Assembly (NCBI GenBank): GCA_033557835.1
Contig: JAWQRO010000485.1
Coordinates: 1 to 38,152, forward strand
Source: Helochares maculicollis
Taxonomy: Eukaryota; Arthropoda; Insecta; Coleoptera; Hydrophilidae
Length of the DNA: 38,152 nucleotides
Direction: 5' to 3'
A model generated the notes under the pieces. It made no database searches. It worked only from the letters and a program-made list of their open reading frames with translations, and had not been told where the DNA came from. Numbering within the stretch: the stretch's first letter is position 1; each line of letters opens with the position of its first letter. Positions 1 to 10,996 of this stretch are shown here, piece by piece. Both the position numbers and the translations under genes were made by a program.

Positions 1-384
1 CAAGATGGCAAAAGGTCATAGATAACGATGGAGATTATGTAATTGATTAAAAATAACAATAAATGTAATTAAATTCTATTTTTTTGTTGTCATTTAAATA
101 ATTGATTACTTATGGGTACCCCTAATACTATATCTGATGATATTGATTTCATTCTTTTCCAAATACAGACTTTTTTCATGTTCAAATTATAATTTTAGAG
201 ATACTTTGAAGGTTAGAAACATCCCAGTTCTTCAGTGCTGTGCTATATGGTGCTGTATGGTAGCACAGCAAATTGCTTTGTAAAATTTTTATTTCATTCT
301 TACTACTAATGTAGGGAAACTTGTAGACACCAGAGAAACCATTTAAATATTGAAATCCTCCGGTTCTAATGCTTTCTGCTAGCG
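1..384. other. AT-rich non-coding stretch with a short hairpin
   Basis: I see no gene here. The one structural item is a 10-bp inverted repeat, TGCTGTGCTA at 236-245 and its complement at 261-270, with a 15-nt loop that itself contains another copy of GCTGT. It could fold as a small stem-loop, but it is short and I assign no function. Confidence 0.5.
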
Positions 385-831
385 ATGCACATAATTTATT
401 ATTGGCGTGATGCTCTGAAATTTATCGCGCCGCTCTTGGTAAGGTGGGAACGGTGCTGCCGACGGAGGGGTGGTTTGCAGGTATGGAAGGGTAGCGAGGA
501 AAAGTTAAACGGCAAGAGGAGCGGTCTGTCGAAGTACAGAAGGCGTTGCGCTACCAAGACTATTGCAGGACGCAACAGGTCTCCTTTAAAACATTCATTT
601 CCATTAGCGTTTCCTGGGGCGGTTTCACGTGGAGCTTTATTCTGGGTTTGTCTAAGGGTGGGCAGCTTTATTTCTTATCTTCTAATTAGCTCTACTTCGC
701 CTAGTAGCATCTACAAAATATATTACGCTTTTAATATGTTATGTAGCGTAATTTTAGTCAAAATGCAGTTTCTAAAGTTGGAACAAACAGAAAGCATAAG
801 TGATATGCTTAGAAGTGGAAAACCTGATTAA
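385..831 (+). other. GC/CpG-rich block with a 148-codon open frame
   Basis: A reading frame of 148 codons starts at an ATG at 385 and ends at 829-831. The stretch from about 415 to 700 is clearly richer in G+C and in CG dinucleotides than the AT-rich DNA on both sides, which is what makes it stand out. The predicted protein is basic in its first half (a run with RWERCCRRRGG near residues 20-30) and has a hydrophobic segment near residues 80-105. I recognise no domain. Splice-donor-like GTAAGG occurs at about 439 and an acceptor-like TTTGCAG at about 474-480, so the block could be a first exon or 5' untranslated exon instead of a simple ORF. It could also be chance or an unrecognised repeat. 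Coding status is unproven. Confidence 0.25.
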
Positions 832-3800
832 TCAGTGTTCTTGGAAGCATATTGCTTTAAATTATGAAAACAATGTTGAACAAATTTCCACAGTAAATTG
901 AATAATGTTTTAGTTTTTCATTGCTCGAATATTTCTGCGCTCGAAAACCACATAGACTAGCAATTATCCGCATGTGTTGATACAATAAATGCTATTATAG
1001 ACATTTTGTACGCTTAGCTAATGGGAAAATTAGTTAATCGTAGTTGTAAAATGACGCCGAACATGCTTTGCAAATTAAATGAACGCACCGTCTCTTTAAA
1101 CAATTGCTGTTAATGTCAGGTTTACTGAAACTAGGTTGATTAATAGTTCATTGTCCACGTTTTGTTTACATTTTCAAGCTTAATGAATAGAATGATTAAA
1201 TTTTATTTTTAATTTATTGCCATTCAGTACAAATTATTTCCAAGGACTATCAAATATACGGTGTGGGAATGCCCTAGTTAGTTTTCGGATGGTTTCAAGT
1301 GTAGACCAGCTTGTTTGAAAACAACTGCTCTACTGCTCACTAAGTACAATCAGGACATGTTTATGATGTTCGTTTTCGCGAGTGTCATATAAGAACAATT
1401 CTATTGCATCAAGACTCATACGAGGCTCGTGAGAATGTTATTAGAGATCAATGGGAGCTATTCTGACAAACAACATACTCTGACAAAATGACTCGAAATG
1501 CGCAGATTCAGCCATGAATAACGATGCCTGGAAAAATTTTGATTGCAACATAGCACATATACATCCCCTATTGCTCAGCTAAAAATCAGACACTGATGCT
1601 TCCTAGCTCTTTGTATAGAGCAGTCACTAAAAACTCTCCTGAATGTCACTGTGGCTACAATCATTCGGTCTAGTACAATATTTTTTGGAGTGCCGAACCA
1701 CTAAGGCTCTTATAATAAGAATTTATGGGACTTAATATCTTATTGCCAATAGATATGGTTTCAATAGTGTCAACCAATAACAAAAATTGTGGGTGTTTGC
1801 GGTGAGACAAACCACTTATTCTAACTTAGCCAATCTTTATTGTTTACAAAAAGAATTAAGCAATCGCATTGAGATTTTCTCTTTTTTATTACTTTTACGG
1901 CATCTGTAGTGAGTCTTAAGTGAACTACATAAAAATTTATCATGAAAAAAGACCATAGAAAACCTTTTTTGTTGCAATAAGTATGTTACAATCACAAAGC
2001 AGTTATAATTCAAAGAAAATATCACCAGTAGAAAAATCTAATGTTGTTTATGACATTAGAAATTCATTATAGAATATTCCAAAACGAATATGATTGATAA
2101 TGGTAATATTAAAATCTAATAAATACTATTCCAGCTGTATGGTATGATTGTGAAGGGCCATAGAACATTTAGCAGGGGTTGTGATCATTTAACTCATTCT
2201 CTCACCAATGAATGCATTTTTTAAAATTGACTGATTTTATTTTATCGCCATGTCTAGATCACTAGAAGTTGCAGTCTAGAATAATTCTTGTATTGAATTG
2301 CTCAAAATTATCAAGTCTTGTTCAGTACCAGTATTTTTCTAAAAGTAAGCTAAGCACAGGAATTTACAAGTAAAAAATTAATATTATAAATTTCTACCAT
2401 TTCTGGAATGCTTCAGTTGTACAGCTCATTTTTATTCTAGTCGTTTTTTATTTGCATTGTTAGCAACGATAAATTTGTCGGTGCAGGTAATAACAACTTC
2501 TTACAAACAGATAGCCCAAAAAATAATTTGGTTCATAGCGTTTGTTTCTATTGCCATATTCCAAATATGTTCTAGAGAGTCTCTGAGTTTTCTTACTGTC
2601 ATCGAATTACTTTTATTCTAATTATAAATATGTGCCCATAGTTTCTGCTAGACGATCAACTCATTTAGTATGGACGTGACAGATTGAAATGTGTCTTTTA
2701 CTCGTGTGAACTACATCTAATCCAAACTTCATTCTTACTGACTCTTGCATGTTCTCCACCGAACAAATTGTTTTCAATTTAAGGAGGTTTTTTGACGATC
2801 CATTATGCAATTGATTTGCAACGCTTAAATCGTGCAACTTAATTTATTAGAATCATAATATCAAAATGGTATTTCTCACTTGTTATTTAAAAAATTGGAC
2901 CTCAATTAATAATCGGGAAATAAAGCTTACCATATAACCCGTAATTTTCCGGAAAGCCAAGAAAAATGACTTTTAATAAATGCAAAGAATACTGAACCCA
3001 CGTAGTTTCATAACAAAGTTGAAATAGCTGATTAAAACTTCAGAGTTTTATACTGTGGAATACACTTCCGTCAAAGGTATGCTAATGAACGTGATTTAGT
3101 TAAATAAAAGTTCTGAATCTGAATGTTGGAGCTCGATTTGTATACAATTCGTGCAATTACACTTATATTATTGCGTTGGCGTTGGTTACTGGATTTGGTA
3201 TTCAACAAAATTTTCTCTCCATTTTTACATATAATTGCTTGAACTTAGATATTTCGACGAAAATAGTGTAATAACAACCAGTTTGGTTGGTGCACAATTT
3301 AAATATCGTGTTGTTTTAGCACGCTAACCTCAAATCATAGACCTTATGTAGTACAGCAATATCTTGGATTTGTCAGTGGGCATATAAAATGAACGAAATT
3401 GCGTTTGGAATGATTTATTAATTTTAGACCTACATTTGAAGATCGAGAACTAAATATATAACCAACAATAGAATGGTGTAAAGCTTGTGCTAGATAATCG
3501 AATGAGATCCGAAATAAAATAATTTTACCTCACAATCAATTCGTTTAAAAAAACCACATAATAAAGCACCTAATTAATATTGAAATGTAGATGTCGGTGA
3601 CAACTTGTCAGAATAATTAAATTCGTCATGAATTTACCTTTCAAGTAATAAACATTTTGCCGGAAATTCGTAATTTATTCAAACAACACGCTATCGCAGC
3701 TTTATAAAGTTCTTCAACCTATTTTAGCCCCGCTGGTATCCACGCTATTTTATAATTTGTTTTACATACAGCCAGACAAAACTTTTAGTTTCCATTCCAC

Positions 3801-5263
3801 ACCCACACAAAGTAAATGAGGTTTAGGTATGCGAGTGACAAGTAACTTGTCCTATGAAATCTTTGAAGATGAGAAGCAGGGGGGAATTAACAGATCCACC
3901 CTACTCATTAGGGTATCACTCTGCTTGGGAACAAGCAAAGGACTCTATCCTTGAAATTAATAACATCAAGATTTCAGTTACGGGATAGTTTGCGATCACG
4001 GGTGCTCATTTCCCCATTAGCGTTTGAAATGTTACAACCTTGTCAATCTTCATGATTAATGTTTCGAAAGGCGACTGCTTTTTGCAATATGGCAGGATCG
4101 ATATCAGCAGAAACGCTAATGCATATAACAGTTATCAGTTATGTTTTATTTTAAAAGCAAATTGCAAATTGTTTCAAATTTTTATTTAATGATGCACTTT
4201 TTGCATTAAAAGAGACCTGCAAAAATATATTAATTTGAAGGTGGAGCAAAATAAAAATTTACTTTTCCGAGCTACCTTGGTTTAATTTCAGTCTGCTTAT
4301 TTAACATCTCTCTATATCCTTGGCTTGTAACCAGATACGGAAATATGCCAGAAATGGCAAATTCATCTCTTCGCCGCTCGTAAACTTTCCCACGCATTTC
4401 ATTATAAAAACAAATAATAATCTTTAGAGGTTAAATACGTATATAGCATAAACTGCGGTAGACTGACTTTCATAGAAAGAAACCCTTTTATATTGAAATG
4501 TACATCCGTTCTGTTTCGTTTAAATAAATACATGAAAAGTTTTATTTCAGTAACTCAGGATAAGTAGATATGCACAAGTTTTGTATTCAAAATTTTTTAA
4601 TTATTTCCAGAAACCTGACTCCTTTGAATGGAAAGGCAGCGTAAAACACTTACAAATCATAACTTAATATTTTCATAGTATGAATGTAGGAGTAGTAAAT
4701 TTCCATAAATATAAAGGCATTCAATCCCATTACACATTGTTATTTACTATTGAATCATGACTTTGTGAAATTATATCTTTAACTCTTCTAAATCTGTAAT
4801 AATAAACGCCCCTGGCAGCAGTATCAGTACCTGCATATATAAAAAGTATTGCTGTATATAACTATATAACAGCCAGCAGCAGCGCTTACATGAATTTTGA
4901 AATTAATATGATTGTTTTGCATTATAATTGGTTTACATAAACCGAACAATTATCCGCAGCTTCGCTCGTATTAAAATTTGCTTAGGTTTATGCCTTACCA
5001 TTGGCTACTTCAGTGAATTTGGAATTGTCCCGATATATTATTAATGAAGCTGTTGCCAAACTTTTATTTTCTGATGTTTATGTTAATGTTACTTTGACGG
5101 CTTGGAGAGACCAAAGTGCTTGGACGAACTTTAATCTAAAACAATTTATTGGCAATTTTCTCAGCGGAAGCCTCGATGAGTTTTGAATTTCAACAAATCA
5201 CTTCTTCGCCCTTTTATGACTTATATTTTCAGAAAGTACAGAACCTATAATAATGCAAGTAAA
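832..5263. other. Long AT-rich stretch without recognisable genes
   Basis: Read on both strands, this stretch shows only short frames with low-complexity translations and no family resemblance. A 15-nt perfect palindrome, GACAAGT-A-ACTTGTC, lies at 3837-3851 inside a slightly more GC-rich block (about 3780-4130) and might be a protein-binding site. An intron or intergenic origin fits. The 61-codon frame at 5001-5186 has no supporting features. Confidence 0.5.
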
Positions 5264-5268
5264 TATAA

Positions 5269-5286
5269 GGTGCGCAAGTTTAAAAT
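5269..5286 (+). repeat. Left terminal inverted repeat of the 5264-6533 mariner
   Basis: The 18 bases GGTGCGCAAGTTTAAAAT are the exact reverse complement of 6510-6527. This is the transposase-binding end of the element. Confidence 0.9.
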
Positions 5287-5438
5287 ATCGTTTTGTTATG
5301 AAGAGATTGCACATGAAATCTATTGAAGTATCCTTTGGAACCCAAAGTGCCATGTTTTTGGTAAGACTGGCCACTACGAAACGTTATACTTGTTTAGTTG
5401 TTTACGAGCTAGTAGCATGCATTTTCTTCGTGTTAAAC

Positions 5439-6456
5439 ATGCCGAACTTTGAGCCAAGTAAAGAGCATTTGCGGCATATAATGATTTTCTTGTTCAATCA
5501 AAAGAAAAAAGCATCGGAAAGTCATAGAATTCTTGTAGAAACTTACGGTGATCTTACTCCAACTGTCAAGACTTGTGAACGCTGGTTTCAATATTTCAAA
5601 AATGGCGAGTTTAATGTTATTGACAGAACGTGAAAATCGACCAAAAAATTTTGAAGACGACGAATTATAAGCATTATCGGACAAATACAAACACAACAAA
5701 TGATGGCGGAGCAGTTGAATGTCACTAGGCAAGCCATTTCCGATCGCCTGACAGCCATGGGGAAGATTCAAAATGTTGGAAAATGGGTTCTACACAAACT
5801 GAACAAACAACAGACGAAAAGACGAAAACACTAGTCTGAAATACTGCACTTACGCCTCAAAAGAGAGGGTTTTTTCATTGGGTTGAAATTGGCGATGAAA
5901 AATGAATATATTTTGAGAATCCTAAACGTAAGAAATCGTGGATAACGCCTGGCCAAACAGCAACATCGACTACAATATCGGATAGTTTTGGGAAGAAGAC
6001 AATGTATGTGTGGTGAGCTCAGAAGGGGGTAGTGTATTACAAGCTTCTAAAACCAAGCGAAACAGTTAGTACCATTCGCTATCGACAACAAATGATCAAT
6101 TTAAACCAAGTATTGTTCGAAAAACGCCCAGAATGAGCTCAAAACGGCAACGGCAAAGTCATTCTGCGGCACATGTACATTCAGCCAAAGTGGTCAAAGA
6201 AACGATTACTTAGCTTGGTTGGGATCTCCTATATCACTCGCCGTATTCACCACACCTGATGCATTCTGATTATCACCTCTTCATTTCAATGGGACACGCA
6301 CTGGTTGAGCAACACTTAAAGACTTTCGATGACGTACAAAAAGGGCTCGATGAATGGACATTAATGAAATATGAAGGTTTCTTTTGGAATGGTATCCATA
6401 AATTGCCCAAGAGATGGATAAAATGTAAAAAAAGTGAGGGCCAATACTTTGAATAA
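5439..6456 (+). pseudogene. mariner transposase pseudogene
   Basis: The relic encodes a mariner-type transposase, the enzyme that cuts and reinserts the element. I start it at the ATG at 5439 (MPNFEPSKEHLR) because the preceding frame runs through the inverted repeat. The first 64 codons give the N-terminal helix-turn-helix: FLFNQKKKASESHRILVETYG, then a CERWFQYFKNGEF block. A frameshift precedes a stop at 5631. After it come RQAISDRLTAMGKIQ and the first catalytic Asp in EIGDEK (GAT at 5894). The second Asp is lost, because the HDNAR motif reads HSAAH near 6160. The third Asp survives in SDYHLF (6268). A final frame at 6259-6456 gives the C-terminus (KRWIKCKKSEGQYFE). Several stops and frameshifts make it non-functional. 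Length (about 340 codons) matches the family. Confidence 0.88.
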
Positions 6457-6509
6457 AAATGTTTTGCCATTGTTTTTAAATAATTACCTATTTTTTATGA
6501 TAAAACAAC

Positions 6510-6527
6510 ATTTTAAACTTGCGCACC
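6510..6527 (-). repeat. Right terminal inverted repeat of the 5264-6533 mariner
   Basis: Exact complement of the left repeat at 5269-5286. It is followed by TGGTATA, which extends the mariner-like end to a TA target dinucleotide. Confidence 0.9.
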
Positions 6528-6769
6528 TGGTATAGTAACGTGCTTTTAAATTCTTACTAATGAATTTGAAGTTAACATAAAAAAAATTACTACATTTAAA
6601 AATGCTGTTTCAACATTTGTAAATATGTAGCCAAAGAGACTGAAATTACGGATCACGTACAAATTATTGATTTTTTTTCAATCTCGTTTTTGTATTTTTG
6701 ATTTAAAAGTAGTACCTATACAAGTGGCCTATTATTGATAGCATGTTACAGAAGCTCAATATTCACCAA

Positions 6770-7190
6770 TACCTTGGTTACTTGAAAAATTGTATGAATG
6801 GATTCCTTATTGTTTTAAGGAAATTCAACTACAACAACGCATTTGTGGTATGCAAAATTACTCTATTTTCAACTATATGTGATGATGAAAGATGGGATGT
6901 GGACTGTACATAAAAACTTAATTGAAATGATCACAGAGCAAACTGGGTGAGCTGGCGTAAACAACATCAGTTCTTGATATTAATCAAAAGAAGGTCTTCT
7001 TATCAGTGTGGTGAGGTATAAAGGAACCGTATATTTTAAAGTTTTACGAAGCAAGCAAATGATCAACTGAATTGAATTCAATGCCATTCAAGAAAAGCTT
7101 CCAAAATAAGTGGGACTTAGTTGGAATGTGTTACCATGTTCATCATATAGTCCTGCAATTGCACCAGACATTTTTTTCATAATGTAAATA
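6770..7190 (+). pseudogene. Second mariner transposase relic, heavily decayed
   Basis: Translating piecewise across frames gives an ordered series of mariner fragments. EKLYEWIPYCFKEIQLQQRI (about 6785-6845) corresponds to the WVPHEL region. DDERWD (about 6882-6899) corresponds to the first catalytic GDEKW. NQKKVFLSVWWGIKG (about 6982-7027) is the conserved KKVLLCVWWDxKG block. SYSPAIAPDIFF (about 7145-7180) corresponds to the YSPDLAPSD third catalytic block. Frames shift at least three times, and no inverted repeats are visible. It lies just downstream of the other mariner but is a separate and older copy, because it repeats the same domain order. Confidence 0.7.
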
Positions 7191-7439
7191 TGAAAAGTGA
7201 CAGATATTACAAACTAATCCAGAAATAAAATTAGCTAAACCAAAATTATACAAAGTATTAAGAAAATTTTGCAAAGCATTTTTCTTCATGTCATTTTGCA
7301 AAGATAATTTCCCTCACATTTAATATTAGTCTCCATTCTTTGAAAATATTCCGTATATCAAACCTATGAAATTTCTCGAGGGCCTAAGGCATACTCTTTG
7401 TTATAAGTGTTTCACTAAGTGATCACTATAAAACTGCAT

Positions 7440-7640
7440 TCTCTTCAGCTTTATTTACACTTACAGGACGATTTTAATGTTGCACGGAACATGGCTTGGA
7501 CTATGGGGAAAATTCTCAAAAAAGTTTGGTCCTGCAGAGTTCACGTATTCGATGTAGGTTTTTGCGCGGTCGGCTTGAGTGTTGTCATGATCGAGAAAGC
7601 ATTCTTTAATCTGGTTGAAACTTTTATCAGAAATTCTATG
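7440..7640 (-). pseudogene. mariner transposase fragment, minus strand
   Basis: On the minus strand one open frame reads IKECFLDHDNTQADRAK, then a segment ending in NFFENFPHSPSHVPCNI. This matches the region between the second and third catalytic residues of a DD34D mariner (HDNAPAH to SPDLAPCDF). The Asp of HDN is at 7584-7586 and the residue at the third catalytic position is Asn (GTT on the plus strand, 7479-7481). Exactly 34 residues separate them, as in mariners. The remaining parts of the transposase are missing or beyond recognition. The spacing is the strongest evidence; the motif itself is diverged. Confidence 0.6.
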
Positions 7641-8182
7641 GCAAGCATTATTCTACCTATCCATCTACAAACTGATTTGATCTTAAAAAAACAGTTATCA
7701 TTTTTTCTACAGCGATCTACATTTTCTAACGGCTAAGCGTATATCCTCATTATTAAAGATCCAAACTTTGCTTTGTATCTTGGTTAACTCATCCTAGTCA
7801 TACGGATAAGTCTCGCCACTTTTTTCCTTGTTGGTGGAAAACCTTTAATAGGCTCCTTTGGCGTAGTACCAGGGGGTATGTGGGATTCGTTGTTTCTTTC
7901 CAGAAACGGGATACCCATTAAAATTCAGCAACTTTTCAGAAGAATTAACGAAATGTGTCTATCGGCTGTTCTCCCAGTTGCGGCCTAAGCGACAATTTTT
8001 CTTCGTCGGAACTATATCAGCATTACTTCAACAAAGGTGGTCGCAAGGACATGTTATAGATGTTGGCATGTCCAAGTATCATTTGCTCTTTTTTCTCTTA
8101 TGTCTGTGTTTGCTTTTGTTCTTATTTCTTAATTCTGTCTTGCTTAGGGATGTCGTGTATCGTGTGAATATGACTCGCAATG
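7641..8182. other. Unassigned stretch between mariner and LINE remnants
   Basis: No complete gene is visible. On the minus strand short open pieces such as LSLRPQLGEQPIDTF (about 7945-7990) follow the frame that ends at 8183, so this may be decayed 3' sequence of the neighbouring LINE. A 75-codon plus frame at 7978-8205 is low-complexity Leu/Phe and I do not credit it. Confidence 0.3.
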
Positions 8183-8713
8183 CTATGGCTTTGAGGAATC
8201 CATGACTATCCATCCATGGTACTTCGTGACATCACTATAGAGATTTTCTATATTTCGTGTTCCGTTTCTCCGTATGAAGGCTTCATTAAGAAGTTGCTTC
8301 AGTTCTTCAGGATGCGTTTGAAGTCCTGCGTAACTTAGTAGCATCCTATCTGCAACCTCTACTGTGGGGAATGTGATGGACTTTCCTTTGGAGTGTAAAT
8401 GTTTGACCACTAGCCGCAGGACAGCGATCAGATTGCTCTTGTTTTCAAGACGGAATAGTTTGAGGTTCCTTTCTTGGTAGAGCTGCTTAAGATTCACCTC
8501 CTTTGTACGGTTTTCGGTTGGTGTTCTCGAATTGGTAGGCTCTCCGCTGGGATTGTATGTTCCTCCAGGGACAAATGTGATTTTATCTTGAGAAATTAGG
8601 AGCGCTCTCGTCTTTTCATCATCCTTTTGTGTGGAGTTGTTTTTCCGTTTCTCAGTTTCTTGTCCTGATTTTTGGTGGATTTTCTCCGATTCTTTTGACT
8701 CTTCTTTTTTCCT
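8183..8713 (-). pseudogene. 176-codon open frame joined to the R1-like pol C-terminus
   Basis: On the minus strand a frame is open from 8713 to the TAG at 8183-8185, with no ATG near its start. It overlaps and is shifted relative to the pol frame that ends at 8596, so a frameshift around 8715 would join them. The first ~50 residues are hydrophilic (SEKIHQKSGQETEKRKNN). The rest looks globular, for example VPGGTYNPSGEP, VNLKQLYQERNLKLF and VEVADRMLLSYAGLQTHPEE. I recognise no domain. It has the base composition of the adjacent pol, so it is probably a C-terminal extension of the retrotransposon protein. Another gene fused by insertion remains possible. Confidence 0.5.
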
Positions 8714-10690
8714 TCAATGTTTACGCTCTCATTTTGTTTCTTTCGAGTCGCGAAGAGGTAATTTTCTTCTTTTTGTCTTTCTCTGTTTTGGGTATGTCCG
8801 TGAAGGATATGTGCTTCTGTTGCCTCTTTGGATCTTTCTTCATTTAGTTTGACCCTCATTATTTCGGTCCAACCGTCAGTGATTTTGTCCCAGTGTTTTG
8901 AGCACTACATAGTGTCAGCTAAGTTCGCAGTATACAACTCGGCTCGTAATCTGCCCCATTTGTTTGCCCTTAACTCCTCAAGCCCTGGGCAGTCAAATAG
9001 GGTATGCTCTGGTGTATCGGTGTTATTACACTACCAGCATGCGTCGTTTTATTTGAGTTTAAATCTTTGAAGTAACTACCGTAGCAATTATTTCCCGTAA
9101 GTAGCTGTATTGAGTAGTGGTTAAGATCGCCCTTCTTACCTGTAATTCAATTTACTACCTACCTTTAGTTTTTTGCCATTCTTCATTTCCTCTCTGGCTT
9201 CCTTTTTTCCCATCCCTTCTGATATTTTGAGCCGCTCTCGTACTCGCAGCTTTATGAGAATGGTAGCTGTGGTAGCTTGCAACTCGTAATGTTGCTCTTC
9301 TTCTAACTGAGCGTAGCATATTTTCATACTTTTTGTGTTGTAGCGCTCTGCTCCCCACTGGTGCTTCATAGAGGATGATTGAGTCCACTACAGTCTCCAG
9401 TATTTTATTTTAGCTTGCCTTGCTCCTTCTATGTTGTTCAAGATTTTCTGTAGGACTAGAACTCTGTTGTTTGTTTTATCGATAATGTATTATATATGTT
9501 CAATAAATCTCACTTTGTTGTCAAACAATATGCCTAGATATTTAAGTTCTCGTTGGTTGATTATTTCAATCTCCCCAACTTTGATACTAAAGTTCTAGTA
9601 TCTTTTGAAATCGCTTAGCACCACTGCTTGCGTTTTTGCTAGCTCTAGGTTTCTTTCTTGGAATGCTGATTTCATTCTAGCATATGCTTCTTAAAGGCTT
9701 TCTTTTAGTTTTAATTAGTGTTTTGCGGTTTCTATTATGCCAAGGTCGTCCACAAAAGCTGTTAGATATACTCCCTGTGACATATCTATTGTAAGTATCT
9801 CGTCGTAGAGAATATTCCATAGTATAGGGCCAAGTACTGATCCCTAAGGAACCCCAGCCGTCACTTTGATCTTCCATTCCTCGGTATTATCGCCTAGGCG
9901 GCTGAATTGAAAGCGTTCTTGATATCCAAATTGTAGTAGTAGGCGTCGAAAAATAGACTTTTGCTTTCTATCTCTTCGGTGTCTATTTCCCAGAATTCTT
10001 TTGTAGAGTTTCCCTATTGTGTTCAATAAACAGATGGGTCTGTATTTTCTTGATTCTTCTGGTCCTGGTTTCAGTATTAAAACTACTCTGGCCATTTTCC
10101 ATTCTTTTGGAAATCTTGGCTCGCGTAGCAATCTGTTGAATACATCGCAGAATATCGAGCTTTCTTGTATTTCGGCCCATTTGATCGTCTCCGGTGGGAT
10201 TCCATTTGGGCTGAGACTTTTCTGGTCTATACTTTCGCAACGACATGCCAAATTTCCTGTTTTGTTATTGGTGGTAGGTTATATTCTCCATGTTTCTCCT
10301 CTTCAAGTTGATAGGGCGAATGTTCAGGAAATAATTCATCAATTATTTTTTTCTTTATCTCTCGTCACCTATCACGAAGATAATGATATTTTCCCTTATC
10401 AAACTTTTGCAACTTGTTGCAGCATTGTGTAACATGCCGTGTCATTTCTTTTTTAGTTAGATTACGCGGTATCCAGATGCAACAATGAGTCTTCACGTGC
10501 GTAAGATTGTTCAGGATTGAATTAGGTCAAACAACTTGTTGGGGCTTTTAATCTACCTTCTCAATCTGATACTACGTGACTTTAATTTTGCTTATAGCAG
10601 TAACAGAAGTTTGTGCCGTTCTCACCCTTTCAGCAGCTCTTAGAGTGAACTTTCTTCTTTGAAATTTTCTGTACCACCTGAATAGTCGCG
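8596..10690 (-). pseudogene. R1-like reverse transcriptase (pol) pseudogene
   Basis: The product would be the RT polyprotein that copies the element's RNA into the genome. In order along the minus strand: a linker (RKFQRRKFTLRAAERV, about 10640-10680); DELFPEHSPYQ and PPITKQEI (about 10260-10350); the RT finger block SLSPNGIPPETIKWAE (about 10170-10220); KEWKMARVVLILKPG and YRPICLLNTIGKLY (about 10000-10110). Next is GVP-stop-GSVLGP near 9830-9860, where TAG replaces the usual Gln. The catalytic FVDDL is at 9739-9756. The thumb has LRSVRRRATLRVAS (about 9270-9320), and the C-terminal region has QLLTGNNCYGSYF and DTPEHTLFDCPGLEELR (about 8960-9120), a typical R1-type CCHC context. Several frameshifts and stops inactivate it. 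Clade naming is by motif and not by a tree. Confidence 0.82.
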
Positions 10691-10996
10691 AGCTTGGGAC
10701 TAACGTAGCCTTATGCAAAATTCACTTCTCAATTTTTGTCCATGTTTTGATCACGCGCGAAATTATACCGTAAAACTGCGTCGAGAATACTATGTCATAG
10801 TAGCTGCTGTTATCTATCAATAAGTATCGCGGGCTACGTATATTCGAATTTCGATTATTTTGTGGCGTTGTGTTGGTACTCATGTCTCTCACTTATACCG
10901 ACAAGTTCGGTCATTTTGCATGTTCAGTTAATTGTTGACAGCTGCTTTGCTTGCACGTATTTTAGCTCGACTTCAATTTTTACCTATTCAAAAAAA

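Larger units (their letters stand above)
5264..6533 (+). mobile_element. mariner (DD34D) element, degraded, with both TIRs
   Basis: A Tc1/mariner-superfamily DNA transposon of about 1.27 kb, the usual mariner length. The left terminal inverted repeat reads GGTGCGCAAGTTTAAAAT at 5269-5286 and its exact complement lies at 6510-6527. TA dinucleotides flank both ends (5264-5265 and about 6531-6534), as expected for TA target sites, although the outermost bases differ between ends and the exact boundary is uncertain by a few bases. Between the repeats is a broken transposase on the + strand. It was presumably mobilised by cut-and-paste transposition in the past and is now dead. Confidence 0.9.
8183..10690 (-). 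mobile_element. R1-like non-LTR retrotransposon, 5'-truncated relic
   Basis: A LINE remnant read on the minus strand, so its 5' side is at high coordinates. Ordered blocks of an R1-clade-like pol are visible: the pre-RT linker, the RT core, the post-RT thumb and the C-terminal Cys/His region, followed by an unusual extension to 8183. The endonuclease and ORF1 are absent, as in typical 5'-truncated insertions from target-primed reverse transcription. No poly-A tail or target-site duplication can be pinned down. It ends about 130 bp from the mariner that starts near 10820. Confidence 0.82.

Noticed and set aside
236..270. Short hairpin considered as a microRNA precursor
   Set aside because: A 10-bp stem is too short for a pre-miRNA.
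8629..8852. Plus-strand Phe/Leu-rich frames suggesting a membrane protein
   Set aside because: They mirror the Lys/Glu-rich minus-strand LINE C-terminus; the hydrophobicity is a complement effect.
10019..10432. 137-codon plus-strand frame
   Set aside because: Antisense shadow of the R1-like RT core.
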